From contig CAJNDS010002462.1 of the NCBI GenBank assembly GCA_905221605.1, positions 1 to 64,000 on the forward strand: a stretch of 64,000 nt of DNA. The letters run 5' to 3'. The notes under the pieces are model-generated. The model worked only from the letters and a program-made list of their open reading frames with translations, did not search any database and was not told the origin of the DNA. The translations under genes were made by a program, and so were the position numbers. Source of the DNA: Symbiodinium natans (taxonomy: Eukaryota > Sar > Dinophyceae > Suessiales > Symbiodiniaceae). Below, in pieces: positions 54,401 through 59,075 of the stretch (its first letter is position 1; every line of letters starts with the position of its first letter).

Positions 54401-57220
54401 GTGAGTGAGCGAACTGTGAGACCGGCCGTAGAATAGTAACCCCTGTACATACACCGTCCTTTTGAGCTTGTGAGCACGCGTTTCTTTCCTGTTCACGGTA
54501 GGTCCAGGTAGGCTCTGTTGCGCTTGAGACCGTTTTGCCTGCAGTCTAGTTGAACTCCGGTTCCTGCGGGACGTCTCTTGCTGTCCATACCCGAAGCTGT
54601 TAGCCGCCGCCACAGAGCGGCCGTGACATATGTCATGAACTACAGCTAGCTAGTAGGTCAGACCAGACCGCTGCGGAATCGAGTTCGAGAGTGAAACCCA
54701 TCGTGCAGGCACTCTGTTTGCAAATGGGGGGGGGGGGGGCTGCCCCCAACCCCCCCCCACTTCTCCCCCTCCCGCCCCCCCGTTTTGAAGCCATGCAGGC
54801 TTGCTTCGAAGCATGTGAAATTTTGAAACCCATCACGCAAGCAACCCCGCCGCTTCTCACCCCTCCCCCCCCCGCGTTTTGAAGCAATGCAAGCTTGCTT
54901 CCTTGCTTCCTTGCTCCCTTGCTCCCTTGCTCCCTTGCTCCCTTGCTCCCTTGCTCCCTTGCTCCCTTGCTCCCTTGCTCCCTTGCTCCCTTGCTCCCTT
55001 GCTCCCTTGCTCCCTTGCTCCCTTGCTTCCTTCCTTCCTCCCTTGCTTCCTTGCTCCCTTGCTTCCTTCCTTGCTTCCTTGCTTCCTTGCTTCCTTGCTT
55101 CCTTGCTTCCTTGCTTCCTTGCTCCCTTGCTTCCTTGCTTCCTTGCTTCCTTCCTTCCTTGCTTCCTTGCTTCCTTGCTTCCTTGCTTCCTTGCTTCCTT
55201 GCTTCCTTGCTTCCTTGCTTCCTTGCTTCCTTGCTTCCTTGCTTCCTTGCTTCCTTGCTTCCTCGCTTCCTCGCTTCCTCGCTTCCTTGCTTCCTTGCTT
55301 CCTTGCTTCCTTGCTTCCTTGCTTCCTTGCTTCCTTGCTTCCTTGCTTCCTTCCTTGGTTGGGCGCTCCAGGGAGATTCTGGGGTTGGGCACTCGGGTTG
55401 TACTCCGGAGACACTCTGGGGTTGGGCACTCCAGGGAGACTCTCCAGGGAGACTCTGGGGTTGGGCATTCCAAGAACACTCTAGAGTTGGGCATTCCAGG
55501 GACACTTTGGGGTTGGGCACTCCAGCGATGAGCGAGGAGTAGACTGGGTGAGGAGAAGAGTTCCGGGCGAGGAGAAGAGTTCGGGGCGAGGAGAAGAGTA
55601 GAGTTTAAAATCTAACAACCCCACACCGAGGGTGGGGAAAAATCCTTGACGAGTGATGAGTCACAGTGATGAGGTCTTGCTTGACATTGCGTACCCTCGC
55701 AGCTCTGTGAGGTATGATGCGCAAAGTTGCAAAGCACGGCTGAGCTGTCTCCGCACGCCAAAGTCCAAGTCGCCCCAGTGAAGCCGGCTGCAAATCATCT
55801 CTGAAACCGGCCTTGCCGCGGACCTCTGGACCACAGCGAGGACTTCGTCAGATGCTTGACCTTGTTGTTCACTTAGCCGACCAAAGACTCTACCTCTAGA
55901 CCCCGGGCACTGCATTCGGGAAATTACCGCTAAGGCATCCAACGGTATCTGCGAAGGCAAGCCTTTTGCGTGCGTCGATCTGGCCTAGTCGAGTTAATCG
56001 AAACTTCTGCTGGCCGTTTGCTGGGAATGTATGCTGAGGTAGCTATGACAGCTATGAAGTTGGACATATGCCACCCTCGAACGCTCGTTTGATTCTGGCT
56101 CGTTGAGTTCGAGGCGCTGCTCTGTCTGCTGCATTGCCCATCATCTCCTGTGCCAGCGGCTACATGCGGGTACCTCCTGCTATTCCTCGAGTCTTCTTCC
56201 GTGTCAAGCATAGCAAACCCCTTGCCCCGGACCTCGGCTCCCTCGCTGATCGTCTCGACATGAACAAGGACGATGCCAGGACATAAATGCGAAGCCTCTG
56301 CTGCCCGCATGCCGCGCCTTGGACATCGAATGCACAGTAAGCCGCGCAAGGGTATTCGATGTGTTCGGGAATCTGTGCAGTCTGTGCATGTGCCAAAAAA
56401 TTGCTGGGTGGTGTGCTTGACGCCATGTGCGCGAGCGGCATAGTTGACCGCAATGAGGCCATCCCACCTGAGCATGTGCTGTTCCTGCCATTTGCCACCA
56501 CCGCATGCTTAGCACATGCTGGCCACCTTTGGTCAGGGGCTTCCAGGGTTCTCTTGAGTTAACTGCAACAGTCCTTCACAAAACTCATTCTCGCCCGCAT
56601 CAGCACTACCCACAGCTACCTTACCCTGCAACTTGCACATTCACGCTGGGATTCGAGCTGTTGGACCGCGGCAGGGGGGGAATCCCTGCAAGCGGCACGA
56701 GATGCTGTTTGAGCAGGCGAAAGTTGACAGATGTTGACAGGGGGTGGCAAGGAGGAGGGGCAATCAATGCCATTCTCTACAGGCCGTTGGCGGTGCTTGA
56801 CAGTCCGACAGGCACTTCAAAACCTGGAGCGAACAGCTTGTTCGCGGTTGTTTGGGCGGCTCTTTCTGCCTCGCAACTAGCATTCTTTGCAAGTAGATTT
56901 CAGGGGGCTACTGGTGCCCTGGCCCGGCAACACAGCTTCAATGTCCAGCGCTATCAGCACACCCGAGTTCACCCACTGGCAGTTCACCCACTGTTGACTT
57001 CAGAAGTGGTATGCCGGACGTCCTGGCAGTCCATGGCGGCTGGCCCAGGTTCAGGCGGCGCTGCTCCACCTGGCGCTGGTCTCCCTTTTGAAGCAATTCA
57101 GGGCGGAACCCCTCCCGTCCTGCACGTAGAAGCAGTCCAGGTCCAAGTGAGCAATGGCCCGAGGCCTTGCAGCATCACTGCCTTGCCTTGAGACTTGTAG
57201 AATTCGCCTAATTCGCCATT
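42480..57220 (-). CDS. POLH: DNA polymerase eta (Y-family), split by a LINE insertion in an intron
   Basis: Pol eta copies UV-damaged templates. Exons on the minus strand, in order: AIAHLDLDCFYVQ (to 57120; first catalytic Asp motif), VEQRRLNLGQP (from 57069), WDGLIAVNYAARAHGVK (56417-56467), RGMRAAEASHLCPGIVLVHVET (from 56317 to about 56221), AGVVLEFV...RCEMASIDEAYIDLTDE (43325-43426; the SIDEA catalytic motif) and TKLVAKLGSACHKPNRQT (42630 upward, then 42553 downward). The match to Pol eta is better than to other Y-family members, especially the VQVEQR, GVKRGMR.AEA and ASIDEAY.DLT blocks. Between 43.4 and 56.2 kb lie satellite repeats and a 10.3-kb antisense retroelement. The short KxDLTxYR segment expected between the fourth and fifth exons, and the thumb, little-finger and C-terminal exons, were not found. 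Confidence 0.83.
42554..42629 (-). other. 76-bp intron with GT donor (Pol eta)
   Basis: The exon ends GGGTCAGCAT, the intron starts GTCAGAAC and ends CTTGCAAG, and the next exon starts GTCACAAG. The join reads KLVAKLGSACHKPNRQT, the same length as the corresponding family block. Confidence 0.75.
43747..44290 (+). repeat. G-rich minisatellite cluster, plus orientation
   Basis: About four degenerate units of roughly 110 bp. Each runs TTTGCAAACAGAGTGCTTGTATGAGGGTTTCAA, then ACTCACATACTTTGAAGCAAGCTTG, then a G-rich block ending in GGGCGCAGCCCCCCC. The last unit passes into GGAAGCAAGGAAGCAAGG repeats (44198-44278). The Gly-rich or Pro-rich open frames here are artefacts. It lies in the Pol eta gene between exons. 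Confidence 0.85.
44300..44360 (-). repeat. Part of an inverted minisatellite unit, left of the LINE
   Basis: GCTTGTTTCAAAGCATATGA and TTTGAAACCCATCGT are the reverse complement of the unit in 43747-44290. The unit breaks off at 44360 and resumes at 54692 after the retroelement. Confidence 0.75.
44348..44360. repeat. LINE target-site duplication, 5' copy (TGAAACCCATCGT)
   Basis: The same 13 bases occur at 54692-54704. Excising 44361-54704 would restore one continuous minisatellite unit, which supports a true insertion. Confidence 0.8.
44361..44742 (+). pseudogene. 5' frame of the LINE lacking an ATG
   Basis: An open frame of about 127 codons runs from the left end of the element to a TGA at 44740-44742. 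Its second half is Leu- and Glu-rich and looks helical (VVALELVADCLLSC...ILEVLPREQGLQLV), but it contains no ATG. It may be the C-terminal remnant of a first ORF lost by 5' truncation. Its stop overlaps the next ATG (ATGA at 44739-44742), an arrangement typical of termination-reinitiation. No domain was recognised. Confidence 0.4.
44739..45404 (+). CDS. LINE Pro-rich ORF (Gag-like, unassigned)
   Basis: 221 codons from an ATG that overlaps the preceding stop codon. The product has a hydrophobic start, a long Pro/Ser/Asp-rich low-complexity middle and a basic end with RKRRKKAAELL. No RRM or zinc knuckle is seen. It could be an ORF1-type RNA-binding protein, inferred only from its position before the endonuclease/RT frames. 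Two copies of the GC-rich palindrome fall inside it. Confidence 0.45.
   Translation: MNLALHLIFTVFLCRRCIPAYDSAMRRTGRPDPTTFSQRPLGEPAPKPAHEIREDPKPQPPPQINRSFHLCPPHCSSHHHRSLVRDRIHGVPRSAQGLLDWSESESSAHETNMLPEDRTDSPTFGPSPGEADGPGQSSSPAQGPGTDDSLSTDSEPPPQPKGRKVGISSNAVAYAISTGSCAGLITRLLGDIRSLPPRKRRKKAAELLAKCETMQAETDAC
45109..45133. repeat. GC-rich palindromic unit
   Basis: TCGGCCCC, a 6-base loop, then GGGGAAGCCGA. It is one of at least a dozen related hairpins scattered through the LINE. Others lie at 44853-44869, 45987-46008, 48681-48698 and 54141-54158 (degenerate), and the clear ones are listed next. Confidence 0.75.
45862..49080 (+). CDS. LINE ORF with Tpt1/KptA 2'-phosphotransferase domain and N-terminal half of AP endonuclease
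   Basis: The frame is open from 44992, but protein-like sequence begins at the ATG at 45862 (MSDQKWHRYP). The N-terminal part is Arg/Gln-rich and acidic. A globular block (VREKWNLLAIIEDDINVLRKKK..., about residues 190-340) is unassigned. From about residue 455 there is a Tpt1/KptA fold: LSKRLSVVLRHDSE (R470, H471), DEAGWTKVSDLL, RAVQGHS (R531), YVLHATNWDFYGSILAKGI and SQSRTHIH (R585), which holds all four Arg/His catalytic positions. This family removes a 2'-phosphate from RNA using NAD+. The frame ends in the start of an AP-type endonuclease: LRCLTWNMSG (metal-binding Asn) and VFVQETHW (catalytic Glu). The endonuclease continues in the next frame. Confidence 0.8.
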   Translation: MSDQKWHRYPRARVRPDGTRRRTRNELAARSARRNAPGNQRERADTAAPRAQEMNQQPWRQAADRESRQPHWQNARGADARPRDQHQDWYYDEEDEDGEDYQFDTSDRHEVHAAEDDEGYLKIWWQGEWWFRQKPPDPPASPKKRQQASSSSEQRRPTTEGAVPPAPAQHVSEGLKQFVPPARDSVPPQSLRAVREKWNLLAIIEDDINVLRKKKVALMFKNFFEMGHFVKHHEDFHHSESLKIIPAAGNWNLAFVMCLISRDKLNYANHSTFGTAVECWLWSLSKDADFEPILTQFAGMLHSVIALFEGVPMSLHEQIHWFDSHQDLAIKFDYYFPTEQLQDDEQIVRVAIQDQTSQDSRDDDMPDRTSKHMGYTAPATRTAELASSDAYVEMEVDYPTGQTPPNQSGSIPHSPRRVERYNIYTETTYASSDGTSLPTPARDSAPLGEPTKLYWKLDQSLSKRLSVVLRHDSEDFGLTFDEAGWTKVSDLLRTSIMKEKGATPNYIRSVVYWNDKQRFALEWRGADLYIRAVQGHSKKGLRDEAVMRPLGDAELPEYVLHATNWDFYGSILAKGIITGGLSQSRTHIHCVSVDRSEYRNYPAHCDIAIILSPKESGALWFRSMNGYYLTRGADGKLAPHCIKAVRILASGEEVFGSEGPPAADVVMQAIVRSHSFRSPRGSRSSAPSDRDQDRTAAQRAYTGVVLHHRIRCTVSSTQCIRTKPSPLLQDYDRRDVPGPESQYARLRWGHILLLGVFLVGGKGYAGRLLSLQRDRLTKWLCTRRIRGCYRRRPYILSTHAKCTTNLFTTQMGEPARRTSPSRAGPKSSGWAPSFRSLFWMWILILCGSFATANGGRADVRVTTGSSTVVGATQHRPQQSNRMGEDTGQAIRNHRNSIGWIAKRSLRRARARAYATGGTHYKGTWYTRETLTKTTGGIHQLGPNDRPAKPTKHPKSDKASHLRCLTWNMSGGSQAAWQELMSWLSEKPDDFDIVFVQETHWKQEGCRTFSSGPWFVVSSGATGKDKCSGVATLIHQNVCKQDNVSYRVLRQGRVLSERLGSSECLPACVEDKH
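46088..46108. repeat. GC-rich palindromic unit
   Basis: GGGGAGCCGA, loop CGC, TCGGCCCC. This is the cleanest copy of the family. Confidence 0.85.
47191..47212. repeat. GC-rich palindromic unit (inverted arm order)
   Basis: TCGGCCCC, short loop, GGGGAGCCGA. The arms are the same as at 46088 but in the opposite order. Confidence 0.85.
47502..47522. repeat. GC-rich palindromic unit
   Basis: GCGGCCCC, TT, GGGGATGCCGA. It lies inside the 2'-phosphotransferase coding region, between the RAVQGHS and YVLHAT motifs. Confidence 0.75.
47900..47921. repeat. GC-rich palindromic unit
   Basis: GGGGAAGCCGA, TCT, TCGGCCCC. Confidence 0.8.
48968..54016 (+). CDS. LINE ORF2: endonuclease C-part, reverse transcriptase, zinc fingers, USP-like protease
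   Basis: 1682 codons. The first residues overlap the previous frame; homologous sequence starts near DLLNVYQHVWRT. Domains: the endonuclease remainder (GDFNCS, LDFVAC, NHHIPV near residues 70-165); RT with LPKPQKDPSRPSGLRPIGL, SLDLEGAFDN (D554) and FYADDALAAW (D650, D651); four Cys/His fingers at about 51683-52290 (CPHC...H....H, CAFC...H, CVCK...H....H, CPWC...H....C); and a ubiquitin-specific-protease-like C-terminus with NSGNTCYINSV (C1432), QHDVSEF and GHYR...WYMDD (H1629, D1646). Target-primed reverse transcription is the expected role of RT and endonuclease. The protease could act on host ubiquitin conjugates, which is inference. Residues from about 1120 to 1415 are Arg/Pro/Gly-rich and may not be the expressed frame there. 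Confidence 0.85.
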   Translation: MSASKIMLATGFLGKAEYSQNGSDLLNVYQHVWRTNIDKAENLKARASIWDAIRSSIMKSPQRNDLIIAGDFNCSIKTSRGLIGSAVVAKVEGSPDEDDFLGILQDFGLTLLNTWNCTPAHTCVHQGTKTQLDFVACRVQHATCTARHSRPMHQVALGKWKANHHIPVQAHIRRVAPCRLPNPVKPSMASRQCIQDSIAQADDRAKKLKHLIDADIQKLDPDLHLHSFTRQVDEIMKEHLQTVYPPEPEVDNRVSQNPQFKHTAKEMWAKYKEWKSTKANSLIETLRKWKKYTEFRVASKAMKQTAKKIKREKLQAVAEDPQVAAAKGDQRKVWMSARKLAPWKPFARTHIRSEKGEILTPKEQLAELIKHSSNKFCQGEDYLPNHRVTEPILVQAKDLVWALGKLPFRKGVPKMSAPAAVWRLCRDQVAKTLEPILMRSWGEDSLCVIPHVWKDTYLVWLPKPQKDPSRPSGLRPIGLSHPLSKSVCALLREHIRPLLEEALVTRPQLAYTAGRGVLDALLRVHNHLREARAYATLSKQSIYDLHGGICFSLDLEGAFDNVPRTALATSLRRLGVSETLVQLLMQFHFEARYHCSVGVHEDHVTTTRGIKQGCTVAPYLFVAHTIAIIDTLAERLGWDWVTQLFTFYADDALAAWTLKSAEDLQGAIGGIQKVVQTFNDHGMTLSATKSVVLCHAKGADAIRILQKLKVFKDKLPHLAFMQHGEQILIPLRKTHQYLGTVISYRDAQEKTVQLRMRKARGQYSQLRKAINSRRVTRNRPRYQIWRAGVWSSAAHGLLAVGVRPTGRKHLRAMAARQMRAIAKKPAHLTLVSNEQIQKHLNAEDPLHALAHQGQRMHDAPEKIAAECPSDIRALPQVRAQLALAINSLHSMSAGEQLPEDKESDPYTCPHCSQQFRTITSLRQHKAWKHPEDKPELLNFDPANHALNGLPQCAFCKFKYGAWIGLKAHIEKGYCPVLYPECSTQGAAVGPEADTSTDPKAPEEATANEPPPIAQKLVLDAARQQGWKSLLNADVVSSLKQHCCVCKRWIADPTALKRHIVRAHKDVWAVTANGKLEERCAQVKPRLLRNGTCPWCDRSSPSRHYFQCNVIFQCALIGLHCEHDDGSGERLRQPTTRASDEHERDLEAAERNGPGDRERTEQATQSGPARTAGRPAANCRREPELGGDAPGKSVVAAGGRPEPSTPGHILHFPPPATRPRNHIAAAFQGGAGMATKTEERRERPPDENRCAGPPAERGRGKSPTDGRRSHGRGECDEASVARPAEALRVSGVELGHQTGGAVGDSQEPEGGRGDGAHQPGRRAVSSGSGHQVLRPKASQARAPGRRQSSVPHRSSHARSESKHPASETATVGQLRGVECGGSATAAAKPATPRTGNGTAKGLGKHLSAAGSARPPAGVPSVSRLKLKNSGNTCYINSVITATLWQVQLRPGSRIPDAWQKALAKTHWDAAMFLRMYMLGWAQPNRQHDVSEFIQFIIPKLAWTDSLVHWEARVAVEEGCTTEIREPAAPLLLLAAPGGIQDGELDTLILNWHLQAQPHALCTAPTHIFLVLPRYTTTNGVTRKTRVPITFNNRCVHLPIFRNESSIACDWLAYDLISIIVHLGETVLTGHYRTVGLIPGRTDAWYMDDGVASERLETLSPEIQSNCYVLGCIRRPPAGEGGSA
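51919..51937. repeat. GC-rich palindromic unit
   Basis: GGGAGCCGCGGTCGGCCCC, between two zinc-finger motifs of ORF2. Confidence 0.7.
52332..53183 (+). CDS. Overlapping ORF inside LINE ORF2 (283 aa)
   Basis: This frame begins at the ATG at 52332 (MTTEVVSVFGNLLPG) and ends at TGA 53181-53183. Its product looks like a folded protein: a basic RRGQRGGRRQ stretch, then amphipathic helices (ENLNSVVTLLANLSLQQEDALNRL, MRIVALGLLLKEVVARVQL) and an acidic-basic C-part. The ORF2 frame across the same bases remains open but gives only low-complexity Arg/Pro/Gly sequence. The region may therefore be truly dual-coding, or this may be the main product here, with the USP-like domain reached by reinitiation or frameshift. 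No family was recognised. Confidence 0.6.
   Translation: MTTEVVSVFGNLLPGLATNMRETSKQPREMDRETENAPNKRPKAARRGQRGGRRQIADENLNSVVTLLANLSLQQEDALNRLRLDTSFTFHLQQQGPGTILLPLFKAGQEWQQKQKKGENVPPMRIVALGLLLKEVVARVQLMVGDPTAVENAMKHQWLDQQKRFVYQEWNSATKQVEPSATAKSLKVEEATELINQVAELCLPDLVTRFCAQRRPKQEPQEGDKAVFLIEVAMRDPRANILHQKLRQLANCAVWNVVGAQLQPPNQQRHGLAMALQKALENI
53985..54013. repeat. GC-rich palindromic unit at the ORF2 stop
   Basis: GGCCCC, loop, GGGGAAGGCGGATCGGCC. It runs up to the TGA codon of ORF2. Confidence 0.55.
54017..54691 (+). other. LINE 3' untranslated region
   Basis: About 675 bp between the ORF2 stop and the right target duplication. It contains two copies of the palindromic unit and no open frame of interest. 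It ends ...GAGTTCGAGAG without a poly-A or short tandem tail. Confidence 0.6.
54335..54359. repeat. GC-rich palindromic unit in the LINE 3' UTR
   Basis: GGGGTGCCG, a short spacer, then TCGGCCCC. Confidence 0.65.
54692..54704. repeat. LINE target-site duplication, 3' copy
   Basis: TGAAACCCATCGT, identical to 44348-44360. Confidence 0.8.
54705..54892 (-). repeat. G-rich minisatellite cluster, minus orientation
   Basis: Reverse complement of the units at 43747-44290. It begins GCAGGCACTCTGTTTGCAAA, which continues the unit interrupted at 44360. Two degenerate units are present. Confidence 0.8.
54893..55357. repeat. 8-bp minisatellite (CTTGCTTC / CTTGCTCC)n
   Basis: About 465 bp. A block of CTTGCTCC units (to about 55023) is followed by CTTGCTTC units with a few variants. 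Because 8 is not a multiple of 3, the array is open in several frames and yields 200-codon low-complexity frames on both strands that are not genes. It lies in a Pol eta intron. Confidence 0.95.
55357..55600. repeat. About 30-bp minisatellite followed by a 17-bp repeat
   Basis: Five to six copies of GGTTGGGCACTCCAGGGAGA-like units with CTCTGG spacers run to about 55527. Three copies of GGCGAGGAGAAGAGTTC-like units follow. Confidence 0.8.
55601..56220. other. Pol eta intron sequence
   Basis: No coding motif was recognised. The minus-strand frame of the exon ending near 56221 stays open to 55930, but its sequence is Ser/Gln/Arg-rich and unlike the family, so the exon probably ends near GGCAAG at 56221. 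Confidence 0.4.
56318..56416 (-). other. 99-bp intron with GC donor (Pol eta)
   Basis: The exon ends GGCGTCAA, the intron starts GCACACCA and ends TGTCCAAG, and the next exon starts GCGCGGCATG. The join reads GVKRGMRAAEA, the expected family sequence. Confidence 0.8.
57070..57119 (-). other. 50-bp intron with GA donor (Pol eta)
   Basis: The exon ends TACGTGCAG, the intron starts GACGGGAG and ends GCGCCAG, and the next exon starts GTGGAGCAG. The join reads DLDCFYVQVEQRRLNLGQP. This is an unusually short intron. Confidence 0.75.
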
Positions 57221-57284
57221 CGCCCACCTTGGCATCTACCTCTCCAAAGAACTTCGCGCCGCAAGGCCCAGCCATCCATGCCAA

Positions 57285-58130
57285 CCATCGGACTCAGGAG
57301 ATAAGTCGCATGATCCCACTGTCAGGAGATCAGGCTTGAACAGTCCTATAGTGGCTGTGCATGTATCCTCTTGAACAAAGAAACGGCCTTTGGTACTCAA
57401 TCCAAGAAAAGGAGAACCAATTTTCACCCTCCTTAAGCACAGATTTCCAAAAAATTGGAAAGCGCGCTGATATCAAAAACCAGACTGTAACGACTAATCA
57501 CTCATCACGCTTACATGAATTTGTATGACTAGTCACACATTAAGCACTGCGCACTCAACCGACCGACCAGAAGGCCGATGAGTGCTTCATGTTGTTCGTG
57601 CATGACCTGGGTTCACGCGATCACTTCATTTGCTTCGATGGTTCTTGGCATGACGTATGTGATGAACCTTCGCGGCACAGGCACGCAAGGAATTGAGCCG
57701 TCGCATTCTGCAAGCTACTCTCTGCGGACCTCTCGCGACTCGAAGACACAGTCAGCATAATTACCGCTCATGCTGGTCTTTAGCAGATTGTCACCATGAT
57801 CGCGGCATGCTTCATGAGCTCCTCCAGATACACAAGCTCTGCCGAGATGATCACATCGTAGTGAACCTCCCGGGTACCATTTGCTGTCCAACAACAAGCA
57901 AGGAGAATGCTGGGAAGCGGCCTTACTGCATGCACGACGAACAGCTTTGTCTGACCGCGTACTTTGAATGACTCCCTGAATTGTCAACTAGCGAGGGCCT
58001 GGCGCGCTTGCGCCAGGTGGTGTGCAGGACTTTGTACACAGGCAGCGCTCTGTTTCGCGCTGGAGAAGGAGTCTTTCGGCACAACGGTGCACGCTAAGGT
58101 TGGAACTCATGCAAAGTCTGATCGTCCCCC
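57285..58130. other. Region upstream of the first recognised Pol eta exon
   Basis: No recognisable coding segment. It may hold the 5' end and flank of the Pol eta gene, which runs on the minus strand. Confidence 0.35.
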
Positions 58131-59075
58131 AGTCACAAAGGAAGTTCGACGTGGAGCAACTTGCCCAGGATGTACAGCACGAAAGTGCCCACCTGAGCAA
58201 CACGTCGACCTAGCCTGAAGCCAACGGATGTTGAAACACCTCCATCTGTGTACTCGAATCCAGAAGCAGGCCAACAAAGTAGTTGAGCCGCCACAGAGAC
58301 AACACTATACCCCAAATCAGCCGTGGGGATCAAAGCGGCAACGGTCACCTCGAGTCGAAAGCCACGAGCAGACCACGAGTCACCCAGCATGCAGTGCCAA
58401 AGCGGCCGTGCTGCCGGTTCCGTTTCTGCTAGGAGGGCCAGTTTCTCCATAGCCAGGCTCATCACCTTTGCTCTGACATCTTTTGCACACGTTCCTCGAC
58501 TCGAGCAAAAAGCTCACTGGCCTGATCTGCTGCTTCAGAATCTGGGGCCCCGGTCACCTGCAAACAAGTACTAGCATCCATGTCAATGCAGCACTTCGAC
58601 GGTAGGTGTTGTGTCGAACTCACTTCCAACTCCCTTAGAATAAGTCGTGTTGCGGAATTGTGCCACCGCGCGCGACACAAGTTGACGGAAAGTTTCCCGA
58701 AGTTTTCATTGGCCTTGGGATGTTCAGAGCAATGGGCCAGCATCACCCCGCCATCTGTCAAGACTGGAGCTGCAAGAATGGATGCAGCCGAAGAAGCAAG
58801 GCGACCTTGTTGCAAGAATGCTGCTCTAGAAGGACTCTTAGGATGTTCCCAGCCAACCGCAATGAACAAGCTTAGCCAGGAGCCCCAAAGAATCATGCGA
58901 TTCACTGCTGCCTCATTGATATGTCTGGAGATGCGAACATGTGCCAGGATGGCTGAAGTTCCCAGAGAAAGGAATTCTGACAAGTTGCTGTAACACCACA
59001 AATGACCACAAGGCATACGCAAATCCCGGCGTTTAGCTGAGAATGTGCGCCTGCAAAGACAAACGTGGCACAACC
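58130..59075 (-). CDS. Unassigned minus-strand exons
   Basis: The gene is not recognised. Candidate exons include a segment after a TTTGCAG|G acceptor near 58560 reading VTGAPDSEAADQASELFARVE, ending at an AAAG|GTGATG donor near 58460. A second stretch, KLALLAETEPAARPLWH, lies near 58430-58380. A third, FGKLSVNLCRARWHNSATRLI, lies near 58690. The first looks like an amphipathic helix. Orientation agrees with all identified genes. Confidence 0.3.

Larger units (their letters stand above)
44361..54691 (+). mobile_element. LINE-like non-LTR retrotransposon with Tpt1/KptA and USP-like domains (10.3 kb)
   Basis: The element is bounded by a perfect 13-bp duplication within a tandem-repeat unit. 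Coding parts in order: an ATG-less frame (44361-44742), a Pro-rich frame (44739-45404), a frame with an RNA 2'-phosphotransferase domain that leads into an AP-type endonuclease (45862-49080), a second frame with the rest of the endonuclease, RT, zinc fingers and a USP-like domain (48968-54016), and an overlapping frame (52332-53183). There are no LTRs and no clear poly-A tail. The lack of an ATG in the first frame suggests 5' truncation, and the endonuclease frameshift suggests either recoding or decay. It lies antisense in a Pol eta intron. Confidence 0.85.

Noticed and set aside
43747-54892. Reading the opposed G-rich clusters as terminal inverted repeats of one giant transposon
   Set aside because: The orientation switch lies at about 44290-44300, before the element, and the 13-bp duplication shows that the LINE split a pre-existing inverted unit.
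54633-55542. Six overlapping frames of 200-295 codons across the CTTGCTTC array
   Set aside because: An 8-bp repeat without stop codons is open in every frame; the KEARKQGS and LLPCFLAS sequences are artefacts.
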